DNA of 64,000 bases from Heliomicrobium gestii. GTDB taxonomy: Bacteria; Bacillota; Desulfitobacteriia; Heliobacteriales; Heliobacteriaceae. The position numbers and the translations under genes were made by a program. Shown in pieces: positions 25,821 through 33,387 of this stretch. The number at the start of each line of letters is the position of its first letter. Within the stretch, counting starts at the first letter, position 1. Location: NCBI RefSeq assembly GCF_009877435.1, contig NZ_WXEX01000007.1, positions 1-64,000 of the forward strand. Reading direction: 5' to 3'. Below the pieces are notes generated by a model. That model saw only the letters and a list, made by a program, of their open reading frames with translations, was not told where the DNA came from and ran no database searches.

Positions 25821-26288
25821 ATGAAAGGAAATCCGCAGCTCATCCAGGCGCTCAATGAACTCCTGGCCGACGAATTAAGCGCAATCAACCAGTATATGGT
25901 GCACTCAGAGATGTGCGCCAACTGGGGATATGTCAAACTGCACGAGCAATACGAACGGCGCGCCATCGATGAGATGAAGCATGCTGAGAAACTGATCGCC
26001 CGCATCCTCTTTCTGGAAGGAACCCCCATCGTGTCGAGCCTGAAAGCCATCCACATCGGCGCCGACGTGGTCAAACAACTCGATAGCGATCACACGGCCG
26101 AGTCAGGCGCCATCGCCGCATACAATGCAGCGATCAAGTTGGCCGGTGAAGTCAATGATTTTGCCACCCGGGAGATGCTCGAACACATCCTCAATGATGA
26201 GGATCAACATATCGACAAAATCGAAGAACTGCAGGATCAGATCTCTCATATGACTCTTCCGATCTTTTTGACCACCCAAGTAGGGTGA
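25821..26288 (+). CDS. bfr: Bacterioferritin
   Basis: Bacterioferritin forms a 24-mer shell that oxidises and stores iron. The 155-aa protein is a four-helix bundle with di-iron ligands in the expected places: Glu in LADELSAINQY (about 18), E-x2-H in IDEMKHAEKLI (about 51-54), Glu near 94 and E-x2-H in NDEDQHIDKIE (about 127-130). The haem-ligand Met region (EGTPIVSSLKAIHIG and nearby) is harder to judge. AAAGGAG precedes the ATG by about 11 bases. It is a single-gene unit with its own terminator, divergent from asp23. Confidence 0.93.
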   Translation: MKGNPQLIQALNELLADELSAINQYMVHSEMCANWGYVKLHEQYERRAIDEMKHAEKLIARILFLEGTPIVSSLKAIHIGADVVKQLDSDHTAESGAIAAYNAAIKLAGEVNDFATREMLEHILNDEDQHIDKIEELQDQISHMTLPIFLTTQVG

Positions 26289-26307
26289 TTTTTGATCCAG
26301 AGAGTGA

Positions 26308-26339
26308 GCCGGGCGTGATGGAAACGCCCGGCTTTTTTT
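26308..26339 (+). terminator. Terminator of bfr
   Basis: GCCGGGCG pairs with CGCCCGGC around a 9-nt loop and is followed by seven T residues. It lies 20 bp after the bfr stop. Confidence 0.93.
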
Positions 26340-26392
26340 ATCTTCATTTACTTCGTCATTTACTTCGCAAATGATTCACTACCCTTTTTCCG

Positions 26393-26417
26393 AAAAAAGA
26401 CCAGCCTCGACGGCTGG
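26393..26417 (-). terminator. Terminator of the receiver-kinase unit
   Basis: On the minus strand CCAGCC pairs with GGCTGG around a 5-nt loop, followed by TCTTTTTT. It lies 130 bp after the cheY-like stop; in that 130 bp I see no gene. It ends the 31608-26547 unit. Confidence 0.75.
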
Positions 26418-26546
26418 CCAAACGAGAAGGAAAGATGAGGCGCGACAATGTTATTTTATTGAAGATACAACGATATTCATAGGTTTGAGAGGTATACAGG
26501 GATCTAGAGAGTGCAAAAAACGATCGGCAATCAGGTATGTCATCGC

Positions 26547-26924
26547 TCACGCAAGTTGTTGTTCATCGCCCATATGCCGCGCAATGGCATTCTTTACCCG
26601 TTCAAGATCAAACGGCTTGACTATGAAATCACAAGCACCAGCGATGATACAGTCTTTTACATGATCCATCTGCCCCATTGCGCTGACTACGATGATCCGC
26701 GCTTCCGGCGCTGTTTTTCGAATCTGGCGGGTCGCTTCAATGCCGTCCATCACAGGCATCGTGATATCCATCGTCACGAGATCGGGGAGAAGGTCGTGAT
26801 ACAACCGAATTGCTTCTTCTCCGTTACCCGCTTGACCAACGATCTCATGCCCCGCCATACGGATCAGGTTGGCAAGAGAAAGTCGCGCAAAAGCGGTATC
26901 GTCGACAACCAAAACCTTCCCCAT
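26547..26924 (-). CDS. Single-domain CheY-like response regulator
   Basis: The 125-aa protein is only a receiver domain. It has the acidic pair VVDD (residues 8-9), the phospho-acceptor Asp53 in DLVTMDITMPVMDG, the Ser/Thr switch in VVSAMG and the conserved Lys in FIVKPF. It resembles CheY and Spo0F-type carriers in being stand-alone. It lies 79 bp after a hybrid kinase in the same orientation and is the last gene of a four-gene unit. The output partner is not in the window. Confidence 0.9.
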   Translation of the reverse strand: MGKVLVVDDTAFARLSLANLIRMAGHEIVGQAGNGEEAIRLYHDLLPDLVTMDITMPVMDGIEATRQIRKTAPEARIIVVSAMGQMDHVKDCIIAGACDFIVKPFDLERVKNAIARHMGDEQQLA

Positions 26925-27003
26925 GATGCCCCCTCCTTGCAGTCACAATCGATGCATTTTTTTTACTCTACTATACATCAGACATCGGCACTATTCGAAA
27001 AAG

Positions 27004-29058
27004 TTATTCTCTTCTATACAGAGTGGAACAACCATCACCTGGATCGCCATCCGCAAAGAGCGCCCGGTGCACCGCTGCATGCAGTTCTTGTTTTAAAAAA
27101 GGTTTGTACAAAAAGTCACAAAAGCAATTATGCTTAGATCTTTCGGAATCAGGGGCACCGGCGAAGCCCGTGCAAAGAATAATGGGCAAATCAGGGCGAA
27201 TATGGTGGATCGAAGCGACTAACCGTTCCCCTGTCATCTTGGGCATCGTTTGATCGGTGATCACCAGATCCAACGATGCGACATGGGAACGAATATAGGC
27301 AAAGGCTTCCACACTGTCTGTAAAGGCGATGATCTCGCAGCAGTCCAGTTCCGATAAGAAACTTTCCGTCATCGCGACGATCGACGGGTCATCGTCCACA
27401 ACCAGCACTCGGACAGCCCGTTCTCTCATCCTGCTGTTTTTGTGACAATGCTCTTCCTGTGTCGCACCATTCGTCTTTGGAAAAAAGATCCGGAAGGATG
27501 CCCCTTTTCCCTCATCACTTTTCACAAAAATATAGCCACTATGGCTTTTCACAATGCCATGAACGACGGCTAATCCCAAGCCTGTCCCTTCCCCGATCGG
27601 CTTGGTGGTGAAAAATGGTTCGAAAATTCGCTCAACCAATTCCGCTTTGATCCCATGTCCCGTATCGCTGATCACAAGGACAACATAGGCACCGGAAGGC
27701 ATTTCGGGAAAAGGCGACGGATCGGTTTTGTCAACCGTATACAAGGAAACGCTAATCCGCCCGCCAGTGCCTCGCATGGCATGTTCGGCGTTTAAGCATA
27801 AGTTTACAATTAATTGATGCATCTGTGTCGCATCGGCTGTAATCACTTCATCAACATGCTTGATGTCCGTAACGATCTCGATCGTCGATGGCAGAATGGC
27901 TCGCATCATCGTCAGTGTTTCTTCAATCGTATGGGAAAGATGCATCGGTTTGTGGTCGGTAGAGACCTGGCGGCTAAAGGCGAGAATCTGTTTGACCAAA
28001 CCGCGGGCGCGAATGCCTGCATGCAACACTTTTTCCATGCTGCTGATGGCGCTGCCCTTTTTTTCTTCGTTTAGCGCCATTTCCGTGTAGCCCAGGATCA
28101 CAGCCAACATATTATTGAAGTCATGGGCGATGCCGCTGGCCATCGTTCCGATGGCCTCCATCCGCTGTACCCGCTCGGCTTTTTCCCGTAACCGGTTGCT
28201 TTCCGTGATGTCCCTCGCCACGATGGTAAAACCAAAGATGACTCCATCGGACTGAATCCTTGACCAGGAACAGAACAGGCTTACCGTGCTGCCGTCTTTT
28301 TTTATGATCGACGCCACATAATCTTTGATGTCATCCCCACGCAGCAGGGAGGCAAAGATCTCCTTGACGATTTGATGGCGCTCCGGTCTAACAATGAAGA
28401 GGAAGTCACGTCCCCGCACCTCGTCAGCGCAAAACCCGGTGATCCGCTCGGCGCCTTTATTCCATATCACCACTTTCCTGTCTTTATTGATGTGAACAAC
28501 CCCATCATTCGAACAATCAATGATCGACGCTAACAGATGCAGTTCTTGTTCATTCTGTTTTTGTAGGCTGAGCAGCCGTTGATTCCGCAACGTTCGCTCG
28601 ACAAGCAGGGCGTATTGCGTAAAGATAAACAGATCGCCTTCGAAAAAGGAATGCCCATGGATTGGTTTCACCATACCCATAATGGCGATCAACTGGGAAT
28701 CTAAAAAAATAGGCGCAGCCAATTCATCCTGGGCCACATTTTTATCCATGAGGGATTTTCGCATGGCGCGGCCGCTCGCCCATACTTCCCCGACAATCCC
28801 CTGTCCCTTTGCACACTGGCGTAAAAATATGTCTTCCTCTCGCAATGTCGAAGCATGCAACCGCATGGCCCCGGTTTCATCAAAGAGGTAGGCATACCCT
28901 CCCGCTGCCTGTAACATTGGAGCGCCCTGTTCAATGGCTGACTTTAAAACGTCCTCCACCGTATCTTGCTGATCCAGTTTTTCTATGATTGTTGCAATGT
29001 GAGCGACGAATTGTGTCAAGGCGCTTTGGTGACCTTTATTTTTTTCTACATCTATCAT
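27004..29058 (-). CDS. Soluble hybrid histidine kinase GAF-PAS-HisKA-HATPase-REC (kinase 1)
   Basis: The 684-aa protein has no membrane segment. A GAF domain (about 15-160) and a PAS domain (about 175-285) precede the H-box GIAHDFNNMLAVILGYTEM with phospho-His near residue 312. The ATPase domain has the N-box NLCLNAEHAM, the DTGHGI G1 box and GEGTGLGLAVVHGIV. A C-terminal receiver (about 545-660) keeps VVDDDPS, LVITDQTMPKMTG and YKPFLK. No HPt domain follows. Start ATG 29058 lies nine bases after GAGGTG; a GTG at 29070 is too close to it. It is the third gene of a unit of two kinases and two receivers. Confidence 0.92.
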   Translation of the reverse strand: MIDVEKNKGHQSALTQFVAHIATIIEKLDQQDTVEDVLKSAIEQGAPMLQAAGGYAYLFDETGAMRLHASTLREEDIFLRQCAKGQGIVGEVWASGRAMRKSLMDKNVAQDELAAPIFLDSQLIAIMGMVKPIHGHSFFEGDLFIFTQYALLVERTLRNQRLLSLQKQNEQELHLLASIIDCSNDGVVHINKDRKVVIWNKGAERITGFCADEVRGRDFLFIVRPERHQIVKEIFASLLRGDDIKDYVASIIKKDGSTVSLFCSWSRIQSDGVIFGFTIVARDITESNRLREKAERVQRMEAIGTMASGIAHDFNNMLAVILGYTEMALNEEKKGSAISSMEKVLHAGIRARGLVKQILAFSRQVSTDHKPMHLSHTIEETLTMMRAILPSTIEIVTDIKHVDEVITADATQMHQLIVNLCLNAEHAMRGTGGRISVSLYTVDKTDPSPFPEMPSGAYVVLVISDTGHGIKAELVERIFEPFFTTKPIGEGTGLGLAVVHGIVKSHSGYIFVKSDEGKGASFRIFFPKTNGATQEEHCHKNSRMRERAVRVLVVDDDPSIVAMTESFLSELDCCEIIAFTDSVEAFAYIRSHVASLDLVITDQTMPKMTGERLVASIHHIRPDLPIILCTGFAGAPDSERSKHNCFCDFLYKPFLKQELHAAVHRALFADGDPGDGCSTLYRRE

Positions 29059-29133
29059 CGACGAATTCACCTCTTGCCTATCGGCTTCTGACCAAACACC
29101 GCTTTGTCTGCCTGGGAGCCGTCGCGCTGCGCC

Positions 29134-31203
29134 TTAGGCCATCCTCTGGGTGGCCTGTTCTACTGCAAATAACAAATCTTTTTTCAGAACCGGCTTCATG
29201 ATATACTGGCGGATTCCGATCATCTTTGCTCGATCCGGCGGAAAAGCATGGCTATAGCCTGTACAGAGAATAATCGGCATTCCGGGGCGCAAACACAGTA
29301 TCTCTCTCGCCAGCGTATCGCCGGTCATCGTCGGCATTGTATAATCGGTGATCACCAGATCAAAGGCGTCGGGATTCTCCATAAAAATCTCTAAGGCCTG
29401 TGTGCTGCATTGGGTCGCTGTCACCTCATAACCGGCCTGGATCAGTTGTGATTGTAACACCTCGACAATCGCTTCTTCATCATCAACCAATAGGATCCGT
29501 AGTTTCACCGCCGGTGGTTGCAGCGCCGACTCCTTTATGTTCGACGTCGTTTCCGGCGCAGCGGGGAGGTATACCGTAAAAGTAGACCCTATCCCCAACA
29601 GACTGTCCACACTGATTGCGCCATCATGGCCTTTTACAATACCATACACAGCAGCCAGCCCCATTCCACTACCCTCACCAATCGATTTGTTCGTAAAAAA
29701 GGGGTCAAAAATACGCTCTCGAATATCTTGATCCATGCCGCTCCCATTATCGCTGACGGTAAGTTGAATGTAATCGCCGGGAGAGATCTGCAGTATTTTC
29801 GCTTCCTGTTCGTTTACCGCTGCTTCCGCAAGCACAATTTTCAGCACTCCGCCGGTTCCTTGCATGGCATGACCTGCATTGACACATAGGTTCACCACGA
29901 GCTGATGGATTTGCGACAAGTCACCAAATACCCGACCCGCTTTTGTCTTGTAATCGATGCATATCTTTACATTCGACGGCAAGGTGGCCCGCATAAACTT
30001 GATCGTTTCCTTGATCAGGGGTATCATGAAAATATTGCATTTTTCATTCTGACTTTCTCGACTGAAGGTCAAAATTTGTTGAACCAAGTCCCGTGCGCGC
30101 TCCCCCGCTTTTAAGACCTGGCTGAGATTCTTTTCCAAGGGACTATCGGTGACGGCTTCTTCCAGAGCCAATTCCGTGAAGCCTAACATGACAGCCAAGA
30201 TATTGTTGAAGTCATGGGCGATCCCGCCAGCCAATGTTGCAATTGCCTCCATTTTTTGCATATGCAACAACTGATCCCGCATTTGGTTGCGCTCGGTTAC
30301 GTCGCGCGCTATGACGTAGCAACCGCCAATCGCCCCTGTCTGATTCATTACCGGGGAGATGGACAAGGATACATCAATGCTCTGACCATCCCTCGTCAGA
30401 TGTTTTGTCTCATAATGGTTTAATCGCTTCCCCTGCATGACCGTTCTGATTTCCTCTATCGCGTTTTGTTTATGGGCCGGCGATAGCAGGGCAAAGACAT
30501 GTTGGCCACAGATTTCTTTGTCTTCATAACCATAAATTCGTTGCGCGCTCGGATTCCATGTCTGGATTCGGCAGTCTGGGGAAAGGCGAAAGATGGCATC
30601 GTCACTATCGGCAATCACGCTGGCCAATTGGAGTAAATCTTCTTGTTGTCCCATACATGGCGTCCCTGTCCCTGGAAAAGGGGGCATTTTTTTATCTGGC
30701 GCCTCATTCTGTTCAGAGACCATGGCAAGATAACTGGCCAAGGTAGTCAACGTAAACAACCGTTCTTGCGACCAGTCATGCGGTTCAGCGTACCCAAAGA
30801 GCAAGCATCCGCATCGACGACCTTCTGACGTCAAGGGCAACAGCACGACAGCTCCAAGTCCGAGGACGGTGAAAAAGTCCCGCCAATGGGCCTCCGTATC
30901 CATCTTGGAAACATTATGAACGATAAAGGGGGTATTGGTCTCAAGCGAAAATTCAACCCTGTCGCTATAGTGCCTGCGCATCTGTGCGCCGATTAAATCC
31001 TTCTTTGCTGCTGGGGCGCAGAATTCAACATAGATGTTGTTGGCGCTATCGACACTGCAATAGTAAGCGATAGCTCTTGAATAAAAAAACACAAGTCTTT
31101 CCATGATGTACCGGCATATGGTCAGAACATCGTTTTCCGTTACCATCATGGCCACGATTTGATTCGATAGATGCATGCGTGTTTCATATTCGTGATCGTA
31201 CAT
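29134..31203 (-). CDS. Soluble hybrid histidine kinase GAF-PAS-HisKA-HATPase-REC (kinase 2)
   Basis: The 689-aa protein has a GAF-like domain (about 10-165), a PAS domain (about 190-303), the H-box GIAHDFNNILAVMLGFTEL with His330, N-box NLCVNAGHAM, DNGSGMD and GEGSGMGLAAVYGIV. The C-terminal receiver (about 570-685) contains LVDDEEA, LVITDYTMPTMTGD and IMKPVLKK. No membrane helix or HPt is seen. ATG follows GAGGGGG by eight bases. It is a clear paralogue of kinase 1, 75 bp downstream, and follows the receiver gene at 31225-31608 by 21 bp. Confidence 0.92.
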   Translation of the reverse strand: MYDHEYETRMHLSNQIVAMMVTENDVLTICRYIMERLVFFYSRAIAYYCSVDSANNIYVEFCAPAAKKDLIGAQMRRHYSDRVEFSLETNTPFIVHNVSKMDTEAHWRDFFTVLGLGAVVLLPLTSEGRRCGCLLFGYAEPHDWSQERLFTLTTLASYLAMVSEQNEAPDKKMPPFPGTGTPCMGQQEDLLQLASVIADSDDAIFRLSPDCRIQTWNPSAQRIYGYEDKEICGQHVFALLSPAHKQNAIEEIRTVMQGKRLNHYETKHLTRDGQSIDVSLSISPVMNQTGAIGGCYVIARDVTERNQMRDQLLHMQKMEAIATLAGGIAHDFNNILAVMLGFTELALEEAVTDSPLEKNLSQVLKAGERARDLVQQILTFSRESQNEKCNIFMIPLIKETIKFMRATLPSNVKICIDYKTKAGRVFGDLSQIHQLVVNLCVNAGHAMQGTGGVLKIVLAEAAVNEQEAKILQISPGDYIQLTVSDNGSGMDQDIRERIFDPFFTNKSIGEGSGMGLAAVYGIVKGHDGAISVDSLLGIGSTFTVYLPAAPETTSNIKESALQPPAVKLRILLVDDEEAIVEVLQSQLIQAGYEVTATQCSTQALEIFMENPDAFDLVITDYTMPTMTGDTLAREILCLRPGMPIILCTGYSHAFPPDRAKMIGIRQYIMKPVLKKDLLFAVEQATQRMA

Positions 31204-31224
31204 GTTGTCTACCCCCTCGGGGCT

Positions 31225-31608
31225 CTAGTATTCAACCGCATTTTTTTGCAGGCACTCTTGAACAACAACGAGAAACTGCTCACGTCGAAAGGGTTTTCTC
31301 AGCGTGTCGAGAGCCCCCATCATTTTTGCCGTATTTAAGAAGGAGTAATTCCCCCGTTCCCCCCCGCCGGAGATGGCCACGATCGCCAGTGTTGGCGCTA
31401 TGCGTCTCATCTCCATGATGGTTTCCAGACCCTCTTTTCCCGGCATAAAGATATCGGTAATAACCAAATCGACTTCCTGGGAATTGATGATGCGCAAACC
31501 CTCATCACCTTCTCTGGCCACGTATACCTCATACCCTGCTTGCTCAAGCACCTTTTTCATCAGCACCTGCATCAAATCATCATCATCAATGACAAGAATT
31601 TTTCGCAT
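31225..31608 (-). CDS. Single-domain response regulator
   Basis: The protein is a 127-aa receiver without an output domain. It has VIDDDD (residues 7-10), Asp52 in DLVITDIFMPGKEGLE, the AISGGG switch region with an insert (GERGNYSFLNTAKMMG) before LRKPF. The start at ATG 31608 follows GGGG by seven bases; 17 further in-frame codons upstream are discarded. It heads the unit with the two kinases and the second receiver. Confidence 0.9.
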   Translation of the reverse strand: MRKILVIDDDDLMQVLMKKVLEQAGYEVYVAREGDEGLRIINSQEVDLVITDIFMPGKEGLETIMEMRRIAPTLAIVAISGGGERGNYSFLNTAKMMGALDTLRKPFRREQFLVVVQECLQKNAVEY

Positions 31609-31680
31609 CACTACACCCCTTTTCGGAGTCCGCATTTTCCCAAAGGTAAAATTATCCATTTTTCATTTTTTTGTTATTAT

Positions 31681-31710
31681 AATTGATTTTATTGTCAATT
31701 ATGGTACAAT
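31681..31710 (+). promoter_or_regulatory. LytTR-gene promoter overlapped by an inverted repeat
   Basis: TTGATT (31683-31688) and TACAAT (31705-31710) are 16 bp apart, pointing to the LytTR gene. AATTGA (31681-31686) and TCAATT (31695-31700) form a palindrome that covers the -35. On the other strand TTGACA overlaps the same repeat and may serve the divergent receiver-kinase unit. One regulator could act on both. Confidence 0.55.
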
Positions 31711-31790
31711 GAGAATGATTCAGGGAGAAACACGCAGCGCTTTTGATGATATATTTTACCAACACTTCCATTTACAAGGATGTGTATGTT

Positions 31791-32510
31791 GTGAATCTAT
31801 TAATTGTTGATGATGAACCGCAAATTTGTGAATTGTTGACAAGTTTTATCACCATGGTCCCTGATGCTGTGGTTGTAGGAACTGCCGGCAATATCGAGGA
31901 CTTTGCTCTGGCCGTGGCAACCCATCGGCCCGATGCTGTTTTCCTCGATATCTCTCTCCAAGGAGGCGATGGCATCGAAGCAGCCAAGCAGATCATGACA
32001 GACTTCTCCTTTGAGGTGGTCATCGTCAGCGGTCACGACCTGCATGCCCTTCGCGCCTTCGATATTCGCCCCCTCGATTTTATTGTCAAGCCCTTCTTGA
32101 AAAAAGATGTGATGCGAAGCCTTATCCGTCTGAGGGAACGGCTGGCAGAAAAACAAAAGGCGCCAGAACATCGTCCAGGACGTATCCTCTTTCGAGAAAC
32201 AGGTGGCTTTCGCTTCGTCTCTTGTGAAGACATCATCATGATCGAGGCGATAAAAAACGGTTGTTTGGTTCATGTCAGCAAGGAACCCGCACCTTTTCGC
32301 TTCAATGATGAATTGTGGGAGATCACGCGTCAACTCGAACGTTTTCCCAACTTATGCAGGATTCACAAAGGCTTTGTCGTCAACATCAACTATATTGATA
32401 AGCTGGATCGACAGGGGAAGTCCAACCTGGTCACCTTCCGCCATACCAAGGCGGTGGCCACTGTCGGCGAGAAATACTATCGCGCATTTCTTGAAAAATT
32501 CAGAGATTAG
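31791..32510 (+). CDS. LytTR-family response regulator
   Basis: The 240-aa protein has an N-terminal receiver (about 1-115) with VDDEPQ, Asp53 in AVFLDISLQGGDG and FIVKPF, and a C-terminal LytTR DNA-binding domain (about 132-238) with ILFRETGGFRFVSCEDI, LCRIHKGFVVNINYID and the final strand. LytTR regulators control virulence, biofilm or autolysis genes. GTG 31791 is chosen because AAGGA stands ten bases upstream and the receiver then starts normally. It is divergent from the receiver-kinase unit; no dedicated membrane sensor is adjacent. Confidence 0.92.
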   Translation: MNLLIVDDEPQICELLTSFITMVPDAVVVGTAGNIEDFALAVATHRPDAVFLDISLQGGDGIEAAKQIMTDFSFEVVIVSGHDLHALRAFDIRPLDFIVKPFLKKDVMRSLIRLRERLAEKQKAPEHRPGRILFRETGGFRFVSCEDIIMIEAIKNGCLVHVSKEPAPFRFNDELWEITRQLERFPNLCRIHKGFVVNINYIDKLDRQGKSNLVTFRHTKAVATVGEKYYRAFLEKFRD

Positions 32511-32515
32511 CCGAA

Positions 32516-32546
32516 CGACCGGGAGAATCCCGGTCGACTTATTTTT
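32516..32546 (+). terminator. Terminator of the LytTR gene
   Basis: CGACCGGGA pairs with TCCCGGTCG around a 3-nt loop, followed by ACTTATTTTT. It begins 6 bp after the stop codon. Confidence 0.85.
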
Positions 32547-32999
32547 CCGGGTAAAGATCTACATCGACTTCGCCGATGCAGGTCCGGAGACGCAACACAA
32601 GCGGGATTCGATTCAACAGAAGGGCTCTTTCCTGCTGCAATCCACATGATGCTCTCTCCCTTCTTCATGCGTTACGATTGGAGTATCCTTGTGTAGGTAA
32701 TCATAACCCTAATTTGTACCAAAATACACATAATGGAGAGGAACAGGACTATCCAGAGTTATAGCTGTAGCAGCACCGTTTTTCCAGTGAACACGATCAG
32801 TACCTTGTTTATCCTTTCATTTTTATCTTTCTGTTGAAATTCCTATAAAGCTCTCATGTGTTTCGTTTTAACTTTCACTAGGCCGTTTTTACTTTCCTTT
32901 ATTTTTTCTGGATTCCCATTCCATTATGATCACCCCAAGGACATCAGAAGAGCGAGTGTCAAATCGAAAAAACAGAGTGTTTCGAGAAGGGGTGGTAAA
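32547..32999. other. 453-bp intergenic region, no gene seen
   Basis: The AT-rich stretch between the LytTR terminator and the rubredoxin-like gene holds no convincing ORF on either strand. Short frames lack ribosome binding sites. A TATAAA near 32845 could be a -10, but its -35 is poor. I see no repeat or stable hairpin. Confidence 0.6.
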
Positions 33000-33329
33000 A
33001 TGTATCGCTGTTCCGTATGCGGGTACATCCACGACGGTGACCACAGTCCCCATGTCTGCCCGAAATGTGGCGTTGCCTCTGACATGTTCCACGAAATCGA
33101 CGAACCGACAAAGGCGTTAATTCTTCGTTCTCGGAAAACGAATGAACTGCATTTAAATGTGATGGCACAATTGACCAGCATCATGGAGCTTGTCCGTCAA
33201 GGTATTGATGACGATCTGGACGCCAATTGCGTGAAAATCTTTAGCCGGGTACATAGTAACGCCCATGAATCGATCCAATCGATCAAAGCCGAATTGCAGG
33301 CCCATATGAATCGCAGCAAATGGGGATAA
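33000..33329 (+). CDS. Rubredoxin-like protein with helical C-terminal domain
   Basis: The 109-aa protein opens with a rubredoxin-type iron site of two cysteine pairs, YRCSVCGYIHDG and HVCPKCG (about residues 3-25), as in the C-terminus of rubrerythrin. A helical region (about 35-105) follows, with no recognisable di-iron Glu/His ligand set. It could pass electrons to a partner or act as an iron/redox switch. ATG 33000 follows AAGGGGTGG; 48 upstream in-frame codons are ignored. It sits alone between two kinase groups. Confidence 0.8.
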   Translation: MYRCSVCGYIHDGDHSPHVCPKCGVASDMFHEIDEPTKALILRSRKTNELHLNVMAQLTSIMELVRQGIDDDLDANCVKIFSRVHSNAHESIQSIKAELQAHMNRSKWG

Positions 33330-33335
33330 CACCAT

Positions 33336-33368
33336 AAAAAAAGCACCCCGAAAAAGGGTGCTTTTTTT
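33336..33368 (+). terminator. Bidirectional terminator between rubredoxin-like gene and kinase 3
   Basis: AAGCACCC pairs with GGGTGCTT around 7 nt, flanked by A and T runs on both sides. The stops of the convergent genes lie 6 and 20 bp away. Confidence 0.92.
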
Positions 33369-33387
33369 ATGCCTATTTTTGAATTGG

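Noticed and set aside
32576-32764. 62-codon frame in the gap after the LytTR gene
   Set aside because: It lacks a ribosome binding site, starts just after the terminator and has no conserved look.
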